Assembly: GCA_009838595.1 (NCBI GenBank)
Contig: VXRI01000329.1
Coordinates: 1-6,862 of the forward strand
Source: Chloroflexota bacterium
Lineage (GTDB): Bacteria; Chloroflexota; Dehalococcoidia; Lucifugimonadales; JADFKI01
Length of the DNA: 6,862 bases
Direction of reading: 5' to 3'
A program made the position numbers and the translations under genes. The notes under the pieces were generated by a model. That model was given only the letters and a program-made list of their open reading frames with translations, ran no database searches and had not been told where the DNA came from. Below, piece by piece: positions 1 through 6,061 of this stretch; the stretch's first letter is position 1; every line of letters starts with the position of its first letter.

Positions 1-591
1 ACTCAAGCCGGATCCTAGCGCGACGTTCTTAGCGAATTCCGGCGTGAGCAGGTCGCCCGGTTCGTGCGCGTCCGAGTCTAGCAGGAGACGCGCACCGGCT
101 GCCTTCGCTGTTCGCACGACGTGTCCATTTGTGAAGCTATGCCCCTTACGCGCGGACACTTCAAGGAATATGCCTTTTTCCGCGGCAATTCGCGCTTCTT
201 CCAGCGTGATTAGCCCAGGATGGGCGAGCACATCCACATGATCCGAGTTGAGCGATGCCATATTCGTACCCGGTTCGACCGGCTCTACGACTGTTTCACC
301 GTGCACGGCAACGACCTTCGCTCCAAGCAAGCGCGCATCCCTCGCCACCTCGTCGATGTCGTCCTTGGGCGCGTATGTGATTTCTACGCCCGGCAGAGCT
401 AGAATGTCCCAGTGCTTGGATGCGGCGGCGCAGTCGATGACGAGCGTCTTGACTACATACTCCAGATTGCCGGGTCCCACATGGTCGGTGACCGCCATCA
501 CACGGTAGCCGTTATGAATGGCGCGGCGAATGAGTTCGGTGGGCGATAGAACGCCATCACTGAGGAAGGTGTGCGTGTGGAAGTCGTACAT
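1..591 (-). CDS. PHP-domain metal-dependent hydrolase, histidinol-phosphatase-like (3' end cut off by window)
   Basis: The frame is open from the ATG at 591 to base 1 (197 codons, no stop), so the C-terminus lies outside the window. The protein carries what looks like a complete PHP metal-binding set: HTHT with SDG at residues 5-13 (H5, H7, D12), TDH at 35-37, E70 in PGVE, H97 in VHGE, AHPG with H124, and DSDAH with D174 and H176. These residues in the PHP family bind two or three divalent metals and hydrolyse phosphate esters. Similar short proteins are usually annotated as histidinol phosphate phosphatase domain proteins of roughly 210-220 residues, so probably only about 20 residues are missing. 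The start is supported by AAGGA at 598-602, six bases upstream. It lies 46 bases after ubiX on the same strand and may be the last gene of that operon. Its substrate is unknown, and a role in histidine synthesis is not implied by the context. Confidence 0.9.
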   Translation of the reverse strand, partial: MYDFHTHTFLSDGVLSPTELIRRAIHNGYRVMAVTDHVGPGNLEYVVKTLVIDCAAASKHWDILALPGVEITYAPKDDIDEVARDARLLGAKVVAVHGETVVEPVEPGTNMASLNSDHVDVLAHPGLITLEEARIAAEKGIFLEVSARKGHSFTNGHVVRTAKAAGARLLLDSDAHEPGDLLTPEFAKNVALGSGLS

Positions 592-596
592 TTTCT

Positions 597-602
597 ATCC
601 TT
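597..602 (-). promoter_or_regulatory. Ribosome binding site of the PHP-domain gene
   Basis: On the minus strand AAGGAT ends five bases before the ATG at 591. It supports that start and shows that the gene can be translated independently, unlike the overlapping genes upstream of it. Confidence 0.6.
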
Positions 603-637
603 GGAGCATATTACTTTGAGGAGTATTCCCTTGGGCA

Positions 638-1270
638 TTATCCTGATGGTCGGGCTGGTCCGTCGTATTGCATACTCTGCGGAAGAGCGGCAATCAATCC
701 TATACTAGCCAGTGCTTTCTGCACAACATAATTTGCCACATCGTCCAGCGATTGCGGTTTCAGATAGAAGGGCGGTTCCGGCGGCAAGACCGTTACGCCA
801 AGCCGCGAGAGTGCTGCCATATTTTCGAGGTGAATGGCGCTAAGCGGCGTCTCGCGCGGCACGATGGTCAGCGGACGGCGTTCTTTCAAGCAGACGTCGG
901 CGGCGCGGCGAATCAGATTGTCGGCGAATCCGTGCGCAAGAGCGGCGACAGTTGACATACTGCATGGTGCGATGACCATGCCGCGTGTGGGGAACGAACC
1001 GCTCGCAATCGGCGATTGAATGTCGCCCGGCGCGCAATAGGTGAAATCGCCCAAATCGCGCCAATACTCAAGTGCCTCGCCGAACGAAGTGTCCATTTCT
1101 TGTTGCCAGACCATCCGCGCGGCGTTGGAAGCGGTTGCGATGACGGGTATGCCGCTCTGTAATACTGCGTCAATCAAGCCGTTCGCAATTATCGAGCCAC
1201 TTGCTCCACTAATGCCGATGACGACGGGGTAATTTGGCGTAATTTGATGCGTCCCAAGAGACTGAGTCAT
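638..1270 (-). CDS. ubiX: UbiX-family flavin prenyltransferase
   Basis: 210 residues, close to the usual UbiX length of about 190-210. UbiX transfers a dimethylallyl group from dimethylallyl phosphate or diphosphate onto reduced FMN to make prenylated FMN, the cofactor of UbiD decarboxylases; it is a cytosolic dodecamer in known examples. The N-terminal flavin-binding loop GISGASG is at 19-25. The core signature APCSMSTVAALAHG is at 101-114, followed by DNLIRRAADV at 117-126, with R122, K129, R139, E140 and Y169 in the phosphate and prenyl-binding segments typical of the family. The start ATG overlaps the ubiA stop by four bases (ATGA, 1267-1270), and only a weak GGTG precedes it, so translation probably depends on coupling. 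Its presence next to ubiD makes the decarboxylase self-sufficient for cofactor. In futalosine-pathway organisms the equivalent gene is called mqnM. Confidence 0.95.
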   Translation of the reverse strand: MTQSLGTHQITPNYPVVIGISGASGSIIANGLIDAVLQSGIPVIATASNAARMVWQQEMDTSFGEALEYWRDLGDFTYCAPGDIQSPIASGSFPTRGMVIAPCSMSTVAALAHGFADNLIRRAADVCLKERRPLTIVPRETPLSAIHLENMAALSRLGVTVLPPEPPFYLKPQSLDDVANYVVQKALASIGLIAALPQSMQYDGPARPSG

Positions 1271-2166
1271 ATCAGCACCGCCGCTAGAGTTGCCACGAAC
1301 ATCGTTGTAGATACATAGGCGTTGATACGGAAGAACGCCATGCCAAGGCTGGACAGGTCGTCCGGCGAAACTAGCCGGTGCTTATACACAAGAAAGCCAC
1401 CTGCGAGCGCGATGCCGATGTAGTATGGCCAACTTAAGCCTAACCACAGCCCAAGCACGAGAAGCGCGCCGAGCGCGAGCGGGTCTAGCACACGCGCCCA
1501 CCAGAACGCGCCGCGCACGCCGAAGCGGCTCGCCACTGAATGCAATCTTGCTCCCTTCTGGAATGCATAATCCTGAGTGTGATACAGGATGTCGAAGCTG
1601 CCTGCCCACAGCGCTACCGCAAGCGACAGCAAGACCGGTTGCCAAGTGAGGCTGCCGGTTACGCCAATCCACGCCGCGGATGGCGCGATGGCGAGCGCCC
1701 AGCCCAGCAACAAGTTCGATGTCCATGTGAAGCGCTTGGTGTATGGGTAAAAGATGAGATATGCGACTGCGACCGGCGCGAGTATCAGCGCGAGTGTGTT
1801 GAGCTGGTACGCAGCGAAGACGAAGACGACGAGCGCCGCGATTGTGAGGATTAGCATATCGCGCAGGGAAAGCTTGCCCGACGGCAAATGCCTTCCGGAG
1901 TTGCGCGGGTTCTGTGCGTCAATGTATCGGTCGATGATGCGGTTCGCTGCCATTCCGACGGTGCGCGCGCCTACCATCGCGACGGTAATCCAGATGAACT
2001 GGTGCAGTGTAGGATACCAAGTCGCGCCCTCCGATGCGGTCCACGCTGCGAGAATCATGCCAGTGTATGCGAAGGGTAAGGCGAATATGCTTTCCTGAAA
2101 TCGGATGGCGTCCAGGAATAAACCCATCTTTCTCGCCGCTGAAGCTGGGATTGCCGTCGCGTTCAT
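1267..2166 (-). CDS. ubiA: UbiA-family polyprenyltransferase (quinone biosynthesis, MqnP-like)
   Basis: 299 residues and strongly hydrophobic, with about eight or nine membrane helices, as in UbiA enzymes that attach a polyprenyl chain to an aromatic ring in the cytoplasmic membrane. The first Asp-rich motif is NRIIDRYID at 75-83 (N75, D79, D83), followed by R88 and R92. The second is DILYHTQD at 192-199, then LHSVASRFG at 208-216. The DILY..QD...LHS form is typical of the 'UbiA-other' branch that works in futalosine-type menaquinone synthesis. The position normally holding the last Asp of the second motif is Gln203. The start at 2166 is chosen because GGGAG at 2175-2179 lies eight bases upstream and the ATG overlaps the ubiD stop as ATGA. 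A longer in-frame start at 2238 would lie inside ubiD and adds a 24-residue polar, unlikely leader. Confidence 0.93.
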   Translation of the reverse strand: MNATAIPASAARKMGLFLDAIRFQESIFALPFAYTGMILAAWTASEGATWYPTLHQFIWITVAMVGARTVGMAANRIIDRYIDAQNPRNSGRHLPSGKLSLRDMLILTIAALVVFVFAAYQLNTLALILAPVAVAYLIFYPYTKRFTWTSNLLLGWALAIAPSAAWIGVTGSLTWQPVLLSLAVALWAGSFDILYHTQDYAFQKGARLHSVASRFGVRGAFWWARVLDPLALGALLVLGLWLGLSWPYYIGIALAGGFLVYKHRLVSPDDLSSLGMAFFRINAYVSTTMFVATLAAVLI

Positions 2167-3620
2167 ATTTTGTACTCCCGCCATTTGGAATCGACCAGCG
2201 CCTTGATTTCGTCGCTCATTACGATGTCGGGCGGCCATTCGCGATTGCGGCCGTCCAGCCGTCCCTTCGCGGTTGCGTCTATGCCCATCTTTGTGCCATA
2301 TCGCGGCGTTGCGCTGGCGTGTTCTAGATCGTCCAGCGGTCCTTCTGAGAATACGATGTCAGCGCCCGGATCAAGATTTGCCGTAACGCGCCAAGCCACT
2401 TCGGACAGGTCCTGCACATCAACATAGTGATCGACGATGACGATGACCTTCGTCAACATCATCAAGCCCAAGCCCCAGAGCGCGTTCATAACCTTGCGGG
2501 CGTGTCCCGGATATTCCTTGCGGATGGAGACGATAACGAGGTTGTGGAATATGCCCTCGGCGGGCATGTTGATGTCCTTCACTTCGGGCAGCGCCGCCTG
2601 CAACGCGGGCAGCATGATTCGCTCCGTCGCCTTGCCCATGAAGAAGTCTTCCTTAGGTGGCACCCCCACGAATGTCGTCGGGTAGATTGGATCGCGTCGG
2701 TGCGTTATCGCCGTGAGATGGAACACAGGGTAGTCGTCTTCCATTGAATAGTAGCCGGTATGGTCGCCAAACGGACCTTCCGGCCGCAGTTCGCCGGGTA
2801 CTACATATCCTTCTAGCACGATTTCTGCGTGCGCCGGCACTTCGAGGTTGATGGTCTTGCACTTGACCATCTCGACCGCCTTGCCGCGAATGACGCCGGA
2901 CGCCGCTATCTCGTCCATGTCCGGAGGCAGCGGCATTGAACCGGTCCATATCGTCGTAGGGTCGCCGCCGAGCGCAACTGCGACGTCGAGGCGGTCTAGC
3001 CTACGCTCTTCGCCGTCGCGGAAGTGCCGCGCGCCAACCTTGTGCGACTGCCAGTGCATGCCCATCGTCCTGCCGTCGAACACCTGCATCCGGTAGGTGC
3101 CGACATTGCGCCGCCCGGATGTTGGGTCGCGAGATATGACAAGGGGTAGGGTGATGTACCGTCCGCCGTCAAGCGGCCAGCACTTGATTATGGGGAATGC
3201 GTTCACATCTGCGTCATCTCCGGTAAGCACGACTTCCTGACACGGCGCGCTGTTGACCATCTTGGGTTGACTGCGCGCAAGCCCTGCCAGATCGCCAACT
3301 GTCTTGAGTTTGCTGACGATGCCGGCTGGCGGACCTTGCATGAGACCGAGCAACTTGCGAACGTGGTCAGTCAGTTCGTCGATATGGTCCACGCCGAGTG
3401 CCCAGGCGACGCGCTGGTGCGTGCCGAATATGTTGATGAGAACGGGAATGTCTCCGCCGTCAACATTTTCGAATAGCAGTGCGGGACCGCCATTCGAAAT
3501 GACGCGACTGGCAATCTCGGTGATTTCCAGCTCGCTGCTGACGGGCGTCTTTATGCGGCGCAACTCGCCCTTGCGCTCAAGGAATCTGACGAATTCACGC
3601 AAGTCCTTGTAATTGCTCAT
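2163..3620 (-). CDS. ubiD: UbiD-family prenylated-FMN-dependent decarboxylase
   Basis: 485 residues, the normal length for bacterial UbiD. The family removes carboxylate from aromatic or unsaturated acids using prenylated FMN, Mn2+ and K+. The N-terminus (KDLREFVRFLERKGEL) is typical. The cofactor-binding motif NVGTYRMQ at 172-179 supplies N172 and R177, H189 follows in GMHW, and the segment VEMVKC is at 249-254. The strongest signature is PGELRPEGPFGDHTGYY at 275-291, with E277 and E281 as candidate catalytic acids. The start at 3620 overlaps the stop of the upstream fusion gene as ATGA, and the stop overlaps ubiA the same way. An in-frame start at 3800 would extend 60 residues into the upstream gene and is rejected. 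The neighbours ubiA and ubiX point to decarboxylation of a quinone precursor, probably dihydroxynaphthoate in the futalosine route (MqnL-like), although UbiD substrates cannot be read from sequence alone. Confidence 0.95.
   Translation of the reverse strand: MSNYKDLREFVRFLERKGELRRIKTPVSSELEITEIASRVISNGGPALLFENVDGGDIPVLINIFGTHQRVAWALGVDHIDELTDHVRKLLGLMQGPPAGIVSKLKTVGDLAGLARSQPKMVNSAPCQEVVLTGDDADVNAFPIIKCWPLDGGRYITLPLVISRDPTSGRRNVGTYRMQVFDGRTMGMHWQSHKVGARHFRDGEERRLDRLDVAVALGGDPTTIWTGSMPLPPDMDEIAASGVIRGKAVEMVKCKTINLEVPAHAEIVLEGYVVPGELRPEGPFGDHTGYYSMEDDYPVFHLTAITHRRDPIYPTTFVGVPPKEDFFMGKATERIMLPALQAALPEVKDINMPAEGIFHNLVIVSIRKEYPGHARKVMNALWGLGLMMLTKVIVIVDHYVDVQDLSEVAWRVTANLDPGADIVFSEGPLDDLEHASATPRYGTKMGIDATAKGRLDGRNREWPPDIVMSDEIKALVDSKWREYKI
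2175..2179 (-). promoter_or_regulatory. Ribosome binding site of ubiA inside the ubiD 3' end
   Basis: GGGAG on the minus strand lies eight bases before the ATG at 2166. It decides the ubiA start against longer in-frame alternatives, which would lie deeper inside ubiD. Confidence 0.65.
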
Positions 3621-4789
3621 GCGCTCACGTTGCGACTGCCGGATACGCCATCCGCTCTGATTTCGGTGGAAGATATATCGCTGCGAAACGCTGACTCCGG
3701 TATCGCGGTAAACATAGGCTCGAATCCGTCCGGAATCCTGACATCTGCGAGCGTGCGGAATGTATCGCCCTCGACACGCCCGGCGACTAAGAAGTCGCAA
3801 TCGTGCTCGCGTATCTGCTGCAAGGCGAGCAACATATCGGTTTCGCTGTTGCTGTAATACTTCTTGTCAAACAGCCTTACTGCGGTATCAACGCCGATGA
3901 TGAATGTGCATCCGAGCAACAATTCCGCCTTCTTGTAGAACACGGGCACGCCGGTCAGCACGATGGGCGCAGCGCCGGTGAACTGTGCTACTCTGCGCCG
4001 CACTTCGCCTTCTTCAAGCGGCGGCTTGTCAGCGTTGGCGACAGATAGTTCATAGACGACCGGCTTACCTAGCATATCGGACGCTGTCTTCACCATTGCC
4101 GCGTGTCCTTCGTGCAGCGGGTTAAACGATCCGGACAGTATGCCGCCATGAAACGGTTCGTCTGCGCGCATGCTGCCGTCAGGATGCACGACTGCCTTCC
4201 CAATATGCCCTGCCATTAGCGCGTCGATGGGGTCGGCGTATTGCACACCATTGCTTTCCACGCACTCTTCCGCGTCGAGATACAGGTCTTTGTCGAATGG
4301 AAAGCCTGCCGCACAGGACAGCGCGCGCAACACTAGCATACTTGCCACAGCATCTTCTCCGGCGCGGTCACGGATCCCTTTGACGAAAGTAAGGTTGTAA
4401 GTCGCAACGCCCGACGCGCTCCAAGCCGCGATATGGCAACGATGGTCGCCGCGCTTGGTGCGGTCGGTAGCGATGGTCGCTGTGCACGCGATGCCGACGA
4501 CGGGTGCGCCGCCCTCTCGAAGATGCAGCGCGCGGCGGTACGCTGACTTCGCCATTGCGACCGAGGTGTCTTCGGACACGAATTGCTGTGGCTCTCTGCC
4601 CACGAACTCGGTGAGCGACGATGACGCATACGGCACAAGTATCTCGAGGACGGTGCGAGACGCTCCAGCGACGCCAAGCAGCCACGAAATCGCCGCAGTG
4701 CCAGCGCCGGCGACTGATACGACCGCCATAATATCGCTGTCGTGGATGCGCTGCACGAGGGCTGTTGGCATGGTTGGTTGGGAGTTCAT
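3617..4789 (-). CDS. Two-domain protein: CinA/PncC-like N-terminus fused to NadD-like nucleotidyltransferase
   Basis: 390 residues from the ATG at 4789. Residues about 10-160 resemble the CinA C-terminal (PncC, nicotinamide-nucleotide amidase) fold: a VAGAG turn at 26-30, WLLGVAGASRTVLEILVPYA at 36-55 matching the family's 'PGSS..F.GG.VaYs' stretch, and GIACTAT at 99-105 where the family has 'GiAGPgG'. The amidase signature ESCTGG is absent. Residues about 215-390 are a cytidylyltransferase-like Rossmann domain with GSFNPLHEGH at 220-229 (H226 and H229) and ISSTEIR at 372-378, both hallmarks of NMN or nicotinate-mononucleotide adenylyltransferases. The stop overlaps the ubiD start by four bases. 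The start is uncertain: TTG at 4813 and ATG at 4771 are in frame, and none has a clear ribosome binding site. I recall the same domain order in plant and fungal proteins of unknown function. The nucleotidyltransferase fold is certain; the substrate (NMN, another mononucleotide, or a pantetheine- or lipid-type phosphate) is not. Confidence 0.85.
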   Translation of the reverse strand: MNSQPTMPTALVQRIHDSDIMAVVSVAGAGTAAISWLLGVAGASRTVLEILVPYASSSLTEFVGREPQQFVSEDTSVAMAKSAYRRALHLREGGAPVVGIACTATIATDRTKRGDHRCHIAAWSASGVATYNLTFVKGIRDRAGEDAVASMLVLRALSCAAGFPFDKDLYLDAEECVESNGVQYADPIDALMAGHIGKAVVHPDGSMRADEPFHGGILSGSFNPLHEGHAAMVKTASDMLGKPVVYELSVANADKPPLEEGEVRRRVAQFTGAAPIVLTGVPVFYKKAELLLGCTFIIGVDTAVRLFDKKYYSNSETDMLLALQQIREHDCDFLVAGRVEGDTFRTLADVRIPDGFEPMFTAIPESAFRSDISSTEIRADGVSGSRNVSA

Positions 4790-4830
4790 GGTCTTTCGCA
4801 GGGTAGTCCACAATTGACGAATGTAGTTGA

Positions 4831-4866
4831 ATGAGGTTGTTCTTGAATTGTATCAGATGAGGTTGT
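4831..4866. repeat. 10-bp direct repeat ATGAGGTTGT, two copies
   Basis: The plus strand reads ATGAGGTTGT at 4831-4840 and again, perfectly, at 4857-4866, offset by 26 bases. The pair lies in the 113-base gap upstream of the fusion gene; one copy falls between the proposed -35 and -10 and the other near the expected start of transcription. This arrangement could be a tandem operator. Two 10-mers in AT-rich spacer DNA can also arise by chance. Confidence 0.5.
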
Positions 4867-4877
4867 AGCGATGGCAA
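4847..4877 (-). promoter_or_regulatory. Weak candidate promoter for the CinA-like/ubiD/ubiA/ubiX operon
   Basis: On the minus strand TTGCCA (4872-4877) and TACAAT (4847-4852) resemble -35 and -10 boxes, but the 19-bp spacer is longer than ideal. The expected start of transcription is about 50 bases before the ATG at 4789. The operon could instead be read through from the epimerase gene. Confidence 0.3.
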
Positions 4878-4880
4878 ATG

Positions 4881-4892
4881 GAAGCGCGCTTC
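4881..4892. repeat. 12-bp perfect palindrome after the epimerase gene
   Basis: GAAGCGCGCTTC is self-complementary and begins 11 bases past the epimerase stop. It could form a 4-bp stem with a CGCG loop. No run of T follows on the minus strand, so it is not a convincing intrinsic terminator; it may be a protein-binding site or chance. Confidence 0.35.
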
Positions 4893-4902
4893 GGGTTATT
4901 GG

Positions 4903-5826
4903 CTAGTGAGTCTCGCGGTAGTGTTTGATAACTTGCAGGATTCCGTCGTATAGGCTGACTTGCGGCCGCCAAAACAGCGCCGCTTGCGCTTTGGAGGAAT
5001 CTAGGCGTACATGCTCGGCTTCTCCTGGGCGAACCGGAGCGTAGTTTGGCTGCACATGCGACTCGCTCGCGGCGCGCACAGCATCAAATATCTCGAAGTC
5101 GGATACGCCGATACCCCAAGCTATATTGTAGGTTTCGTTGTCGCCTGTAGCGTCGAGCGCAGCTGTGTTCGCGGCTACGATGTCTTTGACGAAGATGTAG
5201 TCTCGGGTCTTGCCGCCGTCACCGAATATGGTCGGCTGTTCTCCGCGCATGAACTGGCCTGTGAATATGGCTACAACTCCCGCTTCTCCGTGCGGGTTCT
5301 GGCGAGGGCCGAAGACATTCCCATAGCGAAAAATTTTGTGCCTTATGCCGTATGTGTCCGTGTATAAGCGGATGAAGTTTTCCACACTGAGCTTAGAGAC
5401 GCCATAGACGCTTTCCGGACTTAAAGGGTGGGTTTCGTCCATAGGCAGATGGTTGGGCTTGGCATAGACCGCGCTGGTGGACGGGAATATGATACGCTCG
5501 GTGCCGTGCTTGACCGCGGCTTGCAGGACGTTCAGAGAGCCAATGATGTTGACTTGTGCGTCGTGCGTGGGGTCGTACATCGAATTGCGGACGCTGATTT
5601 GGGCGGCGTGGTGGCTTACTACATCGGGCTTTGCCTCCTCGAAAGCCTTTTCCAAGTCGTTGGGCTCGTTGATATTGACATCGAACAGGCGGGCGTTGGG
5701 ATTTATATTGGCGCGGTTGCCTTCCGATAGGTCGTCGACTACGGAGACCGCGTGGCCCTGCTCTACAAGGGCGTCGACTATGTGGGAGCCGATGAATCCG
5801 GCGCCTCCGGTTACCAGTACGCGCAT
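4903..5826 (-). CDS. NAD-dependent sugar-nucleotide epimerase/dehydratase (extended SDR, GalE-like)
   Basis: 307 residues, the usual length for this family. The N-terminal Rossmann motif TGGAGFIGSH is at 6-15, with the acidic NAD-selecting pair D31-D32. HHAAQISV is at 72-79, the catalytic Ser/Thr stretch STSAVY at 116-121, and the active-site pair Y141 and K145 in YGVSK. RYGNVFGPRQ at 167-176 and RDYIFVKD at 208-215 are typical of UDP-glucose 4-epimerases and related enzymes that modify nucleotide sugars for cell-surface glycans. GAGG at 5834-5837, seven bases before the ATG, supports the start. It is the first gene of the minus-strand run, and the gap of 113 bases before the next gene suggests it may be a separate unit. 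The exact sugar cannot be assigned; UDP-glucose, UDP-GlcNAc or UDP-glucuronate are possible. Confidence 0.92.
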   Translation of the reverse strand: MRVLVTGGAGFIGSHIVDALVEQGHAVSVVDDLSEGNRANINPNARLFDVNINEPNDLEKAFEEAKPDVVSHHAAQISVRNSMYDPTHDAQVNIIGSLNVLQAAVKHGTERIIFPSTSAVYAKPNHLPMDETHPLSPESVYGVSKLSVENFIRLYTDTYGIRHKIFRYGNVFGPRQNPHGEAGVVAIFTGQFMRGEQPTIFGDGGKTRDYIFVKDIVAANTAALDATGDNETYNIAWGIGVSDFEIFDAVRAASESHVQPNYAPVRPGEAEHVRLDSSKAQAALFWRPQVSLYDGILQVIKHYRETH

Positions 5827-5833
5827 TGATAAA

Positions 5834-5837
5834 CCTC
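5834..5837 (-). promoter_or_regulatory. Ribosome binding site of the epimerase gene
   Basis: GAGG on the minus strand, seven bases before the ATG at 5826, fixes the start at the residue directly preceding the Rossmann strand. Confidence 0.6.
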
Positions 5838-5932
5838 GTTCAATATTTCACTCGGTAGATATTTCTTGGGTTGGCGCAAACAATTGCGGAGAAAATAAAG
5901 GCGAGCGCGATTTATCATTGGTCCATCCTAAC

Positions 5933-5961
5933 CTGACCCGACAGAGGGATGGGACTATAAT
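5933..5961 (+). promoter_or_regulatory. Sigma-70-type promoter for ktrB
   Basis: CTGACC (5933-5938, four of six matching TTGACA) and a perfect TATAAT (5956-5961) are separated by the ideal 17 bp. Transcription would start near 5968, giving an untranslated leader of about 94 bases to the GTG at 6062, or about 43 to the ATG at 6011. Confidence 0.65.
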
Positions 5962-5995
5962 GATGTGGTTTGAGACACTGCCAATTTTCCTTGTG

Positions 5996-6013
5996 ATGTA
6001 ATACATTGTAATG
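5996..6013. repeat. Overlapping short palindromes and direct repeat in the ktrB leader
   Basis: ATGTAATACAT (5996-6006) is a perfect palindrome around a central base, and TACATTGTA (6002-6010) is another that overlaps it. TGTAAT occurs at 5997-6002 and 6007-6012, exactly ten bases apart, and a related TTGTGATG lies at 5991-5998. The cluster is about 30-45 bases downstream of the expected transcription start and could be a repressor site. No regulator is identified. Confidence 0.4.
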
Positions 6014-6036
6014 GTGGTGCAAGGGAGATTTCAAAG

Positions 6037-6060
6037 ATGCGAATTGCCACGAAGGTGTAG
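6037..6060 (+). CDS. Possible 7-codon leader peptide before ktrB
   Basis: An ATG at 6037 preceded by AAGGGAG (6021-6027, nine bases upstream) opens a seven-codon frame, MRIATKV, ending in TAG at 6058-6060. The next base but one begins the GTG proposed as the ktrB start. The good ribosome binding site and tight spacing suggest translational coupling, but such a short frame may occur by chance. It would not be a start for ktrB itself, because it is in another frame. Confidence 0.3.
   Translation: MRIATKV
6051..6055 (+). promoter_or_regulatory. Ribosome binding site deciding the ktrB start
   Basis: GAAGG lies six bases before the GTG at 6062. The alternative in-frame ATG at 6011 has no recognisable ribosome binding site. 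Confidence 0.5.
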
Positions 6061-6061
6061 A

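Larger units (their letters stand above)
5827..6061. other. Divergent intergenic region between the epimerase gene and ktrB
   Basis: 235 bases separate the two divergent starts and must hold promoters for both directions. The plus-strand promoter is clear (5933-5961). For the minus strand I see only AT-rich stretches and a weak pair (TTGTTT, 16 bp, TATCTA), plus the epimerase ribosome binding site at 5834-5837. The right part carries small overlapping repeats and a possible leader peptide. Confidence 0.6.

Noticed and set aside
3621..3800. 60-residue N-terminal extension of UbiD in the open frame
   Set aside because: It lies wholly inside the upstream fusion gene, is Arg-rich with no UbiD similarity, and the ATG at 3620 gives the standard family N-terminus and an ATGA overlap.
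4368..4877. 169-codon minus-strand frame overlapping the fusion gene in another frame
   Set aside because: It is rich in Arg and His as expected of a shifted frame in GC-rich DNA, and the overlapping frame has clear CinA-like and nucleotidyltransferase motifs.
4881..4892. Intrinsic terminator after the epimerase gene
   Set aside because: The palindrome gives only a 4-bp stem and no T run follows on the minus strand.
5477..6001. 174-codon plus-strand frame running from inside the epimerase gene into the intergenic region
   Set aside because: Most of it is antisense to a well-supported SDR gene, it shows no recognisable motif, and it crosses the divergent promoter region.
5962..6061. c-di-AMP (ydaO-type) riboswitch before the potassium transporter gene
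   Set aside because: Such switches often precede ktr genes, but the leader is only about 94 bases and I see neither the expected conserved blocks nor a terminator hairpin.
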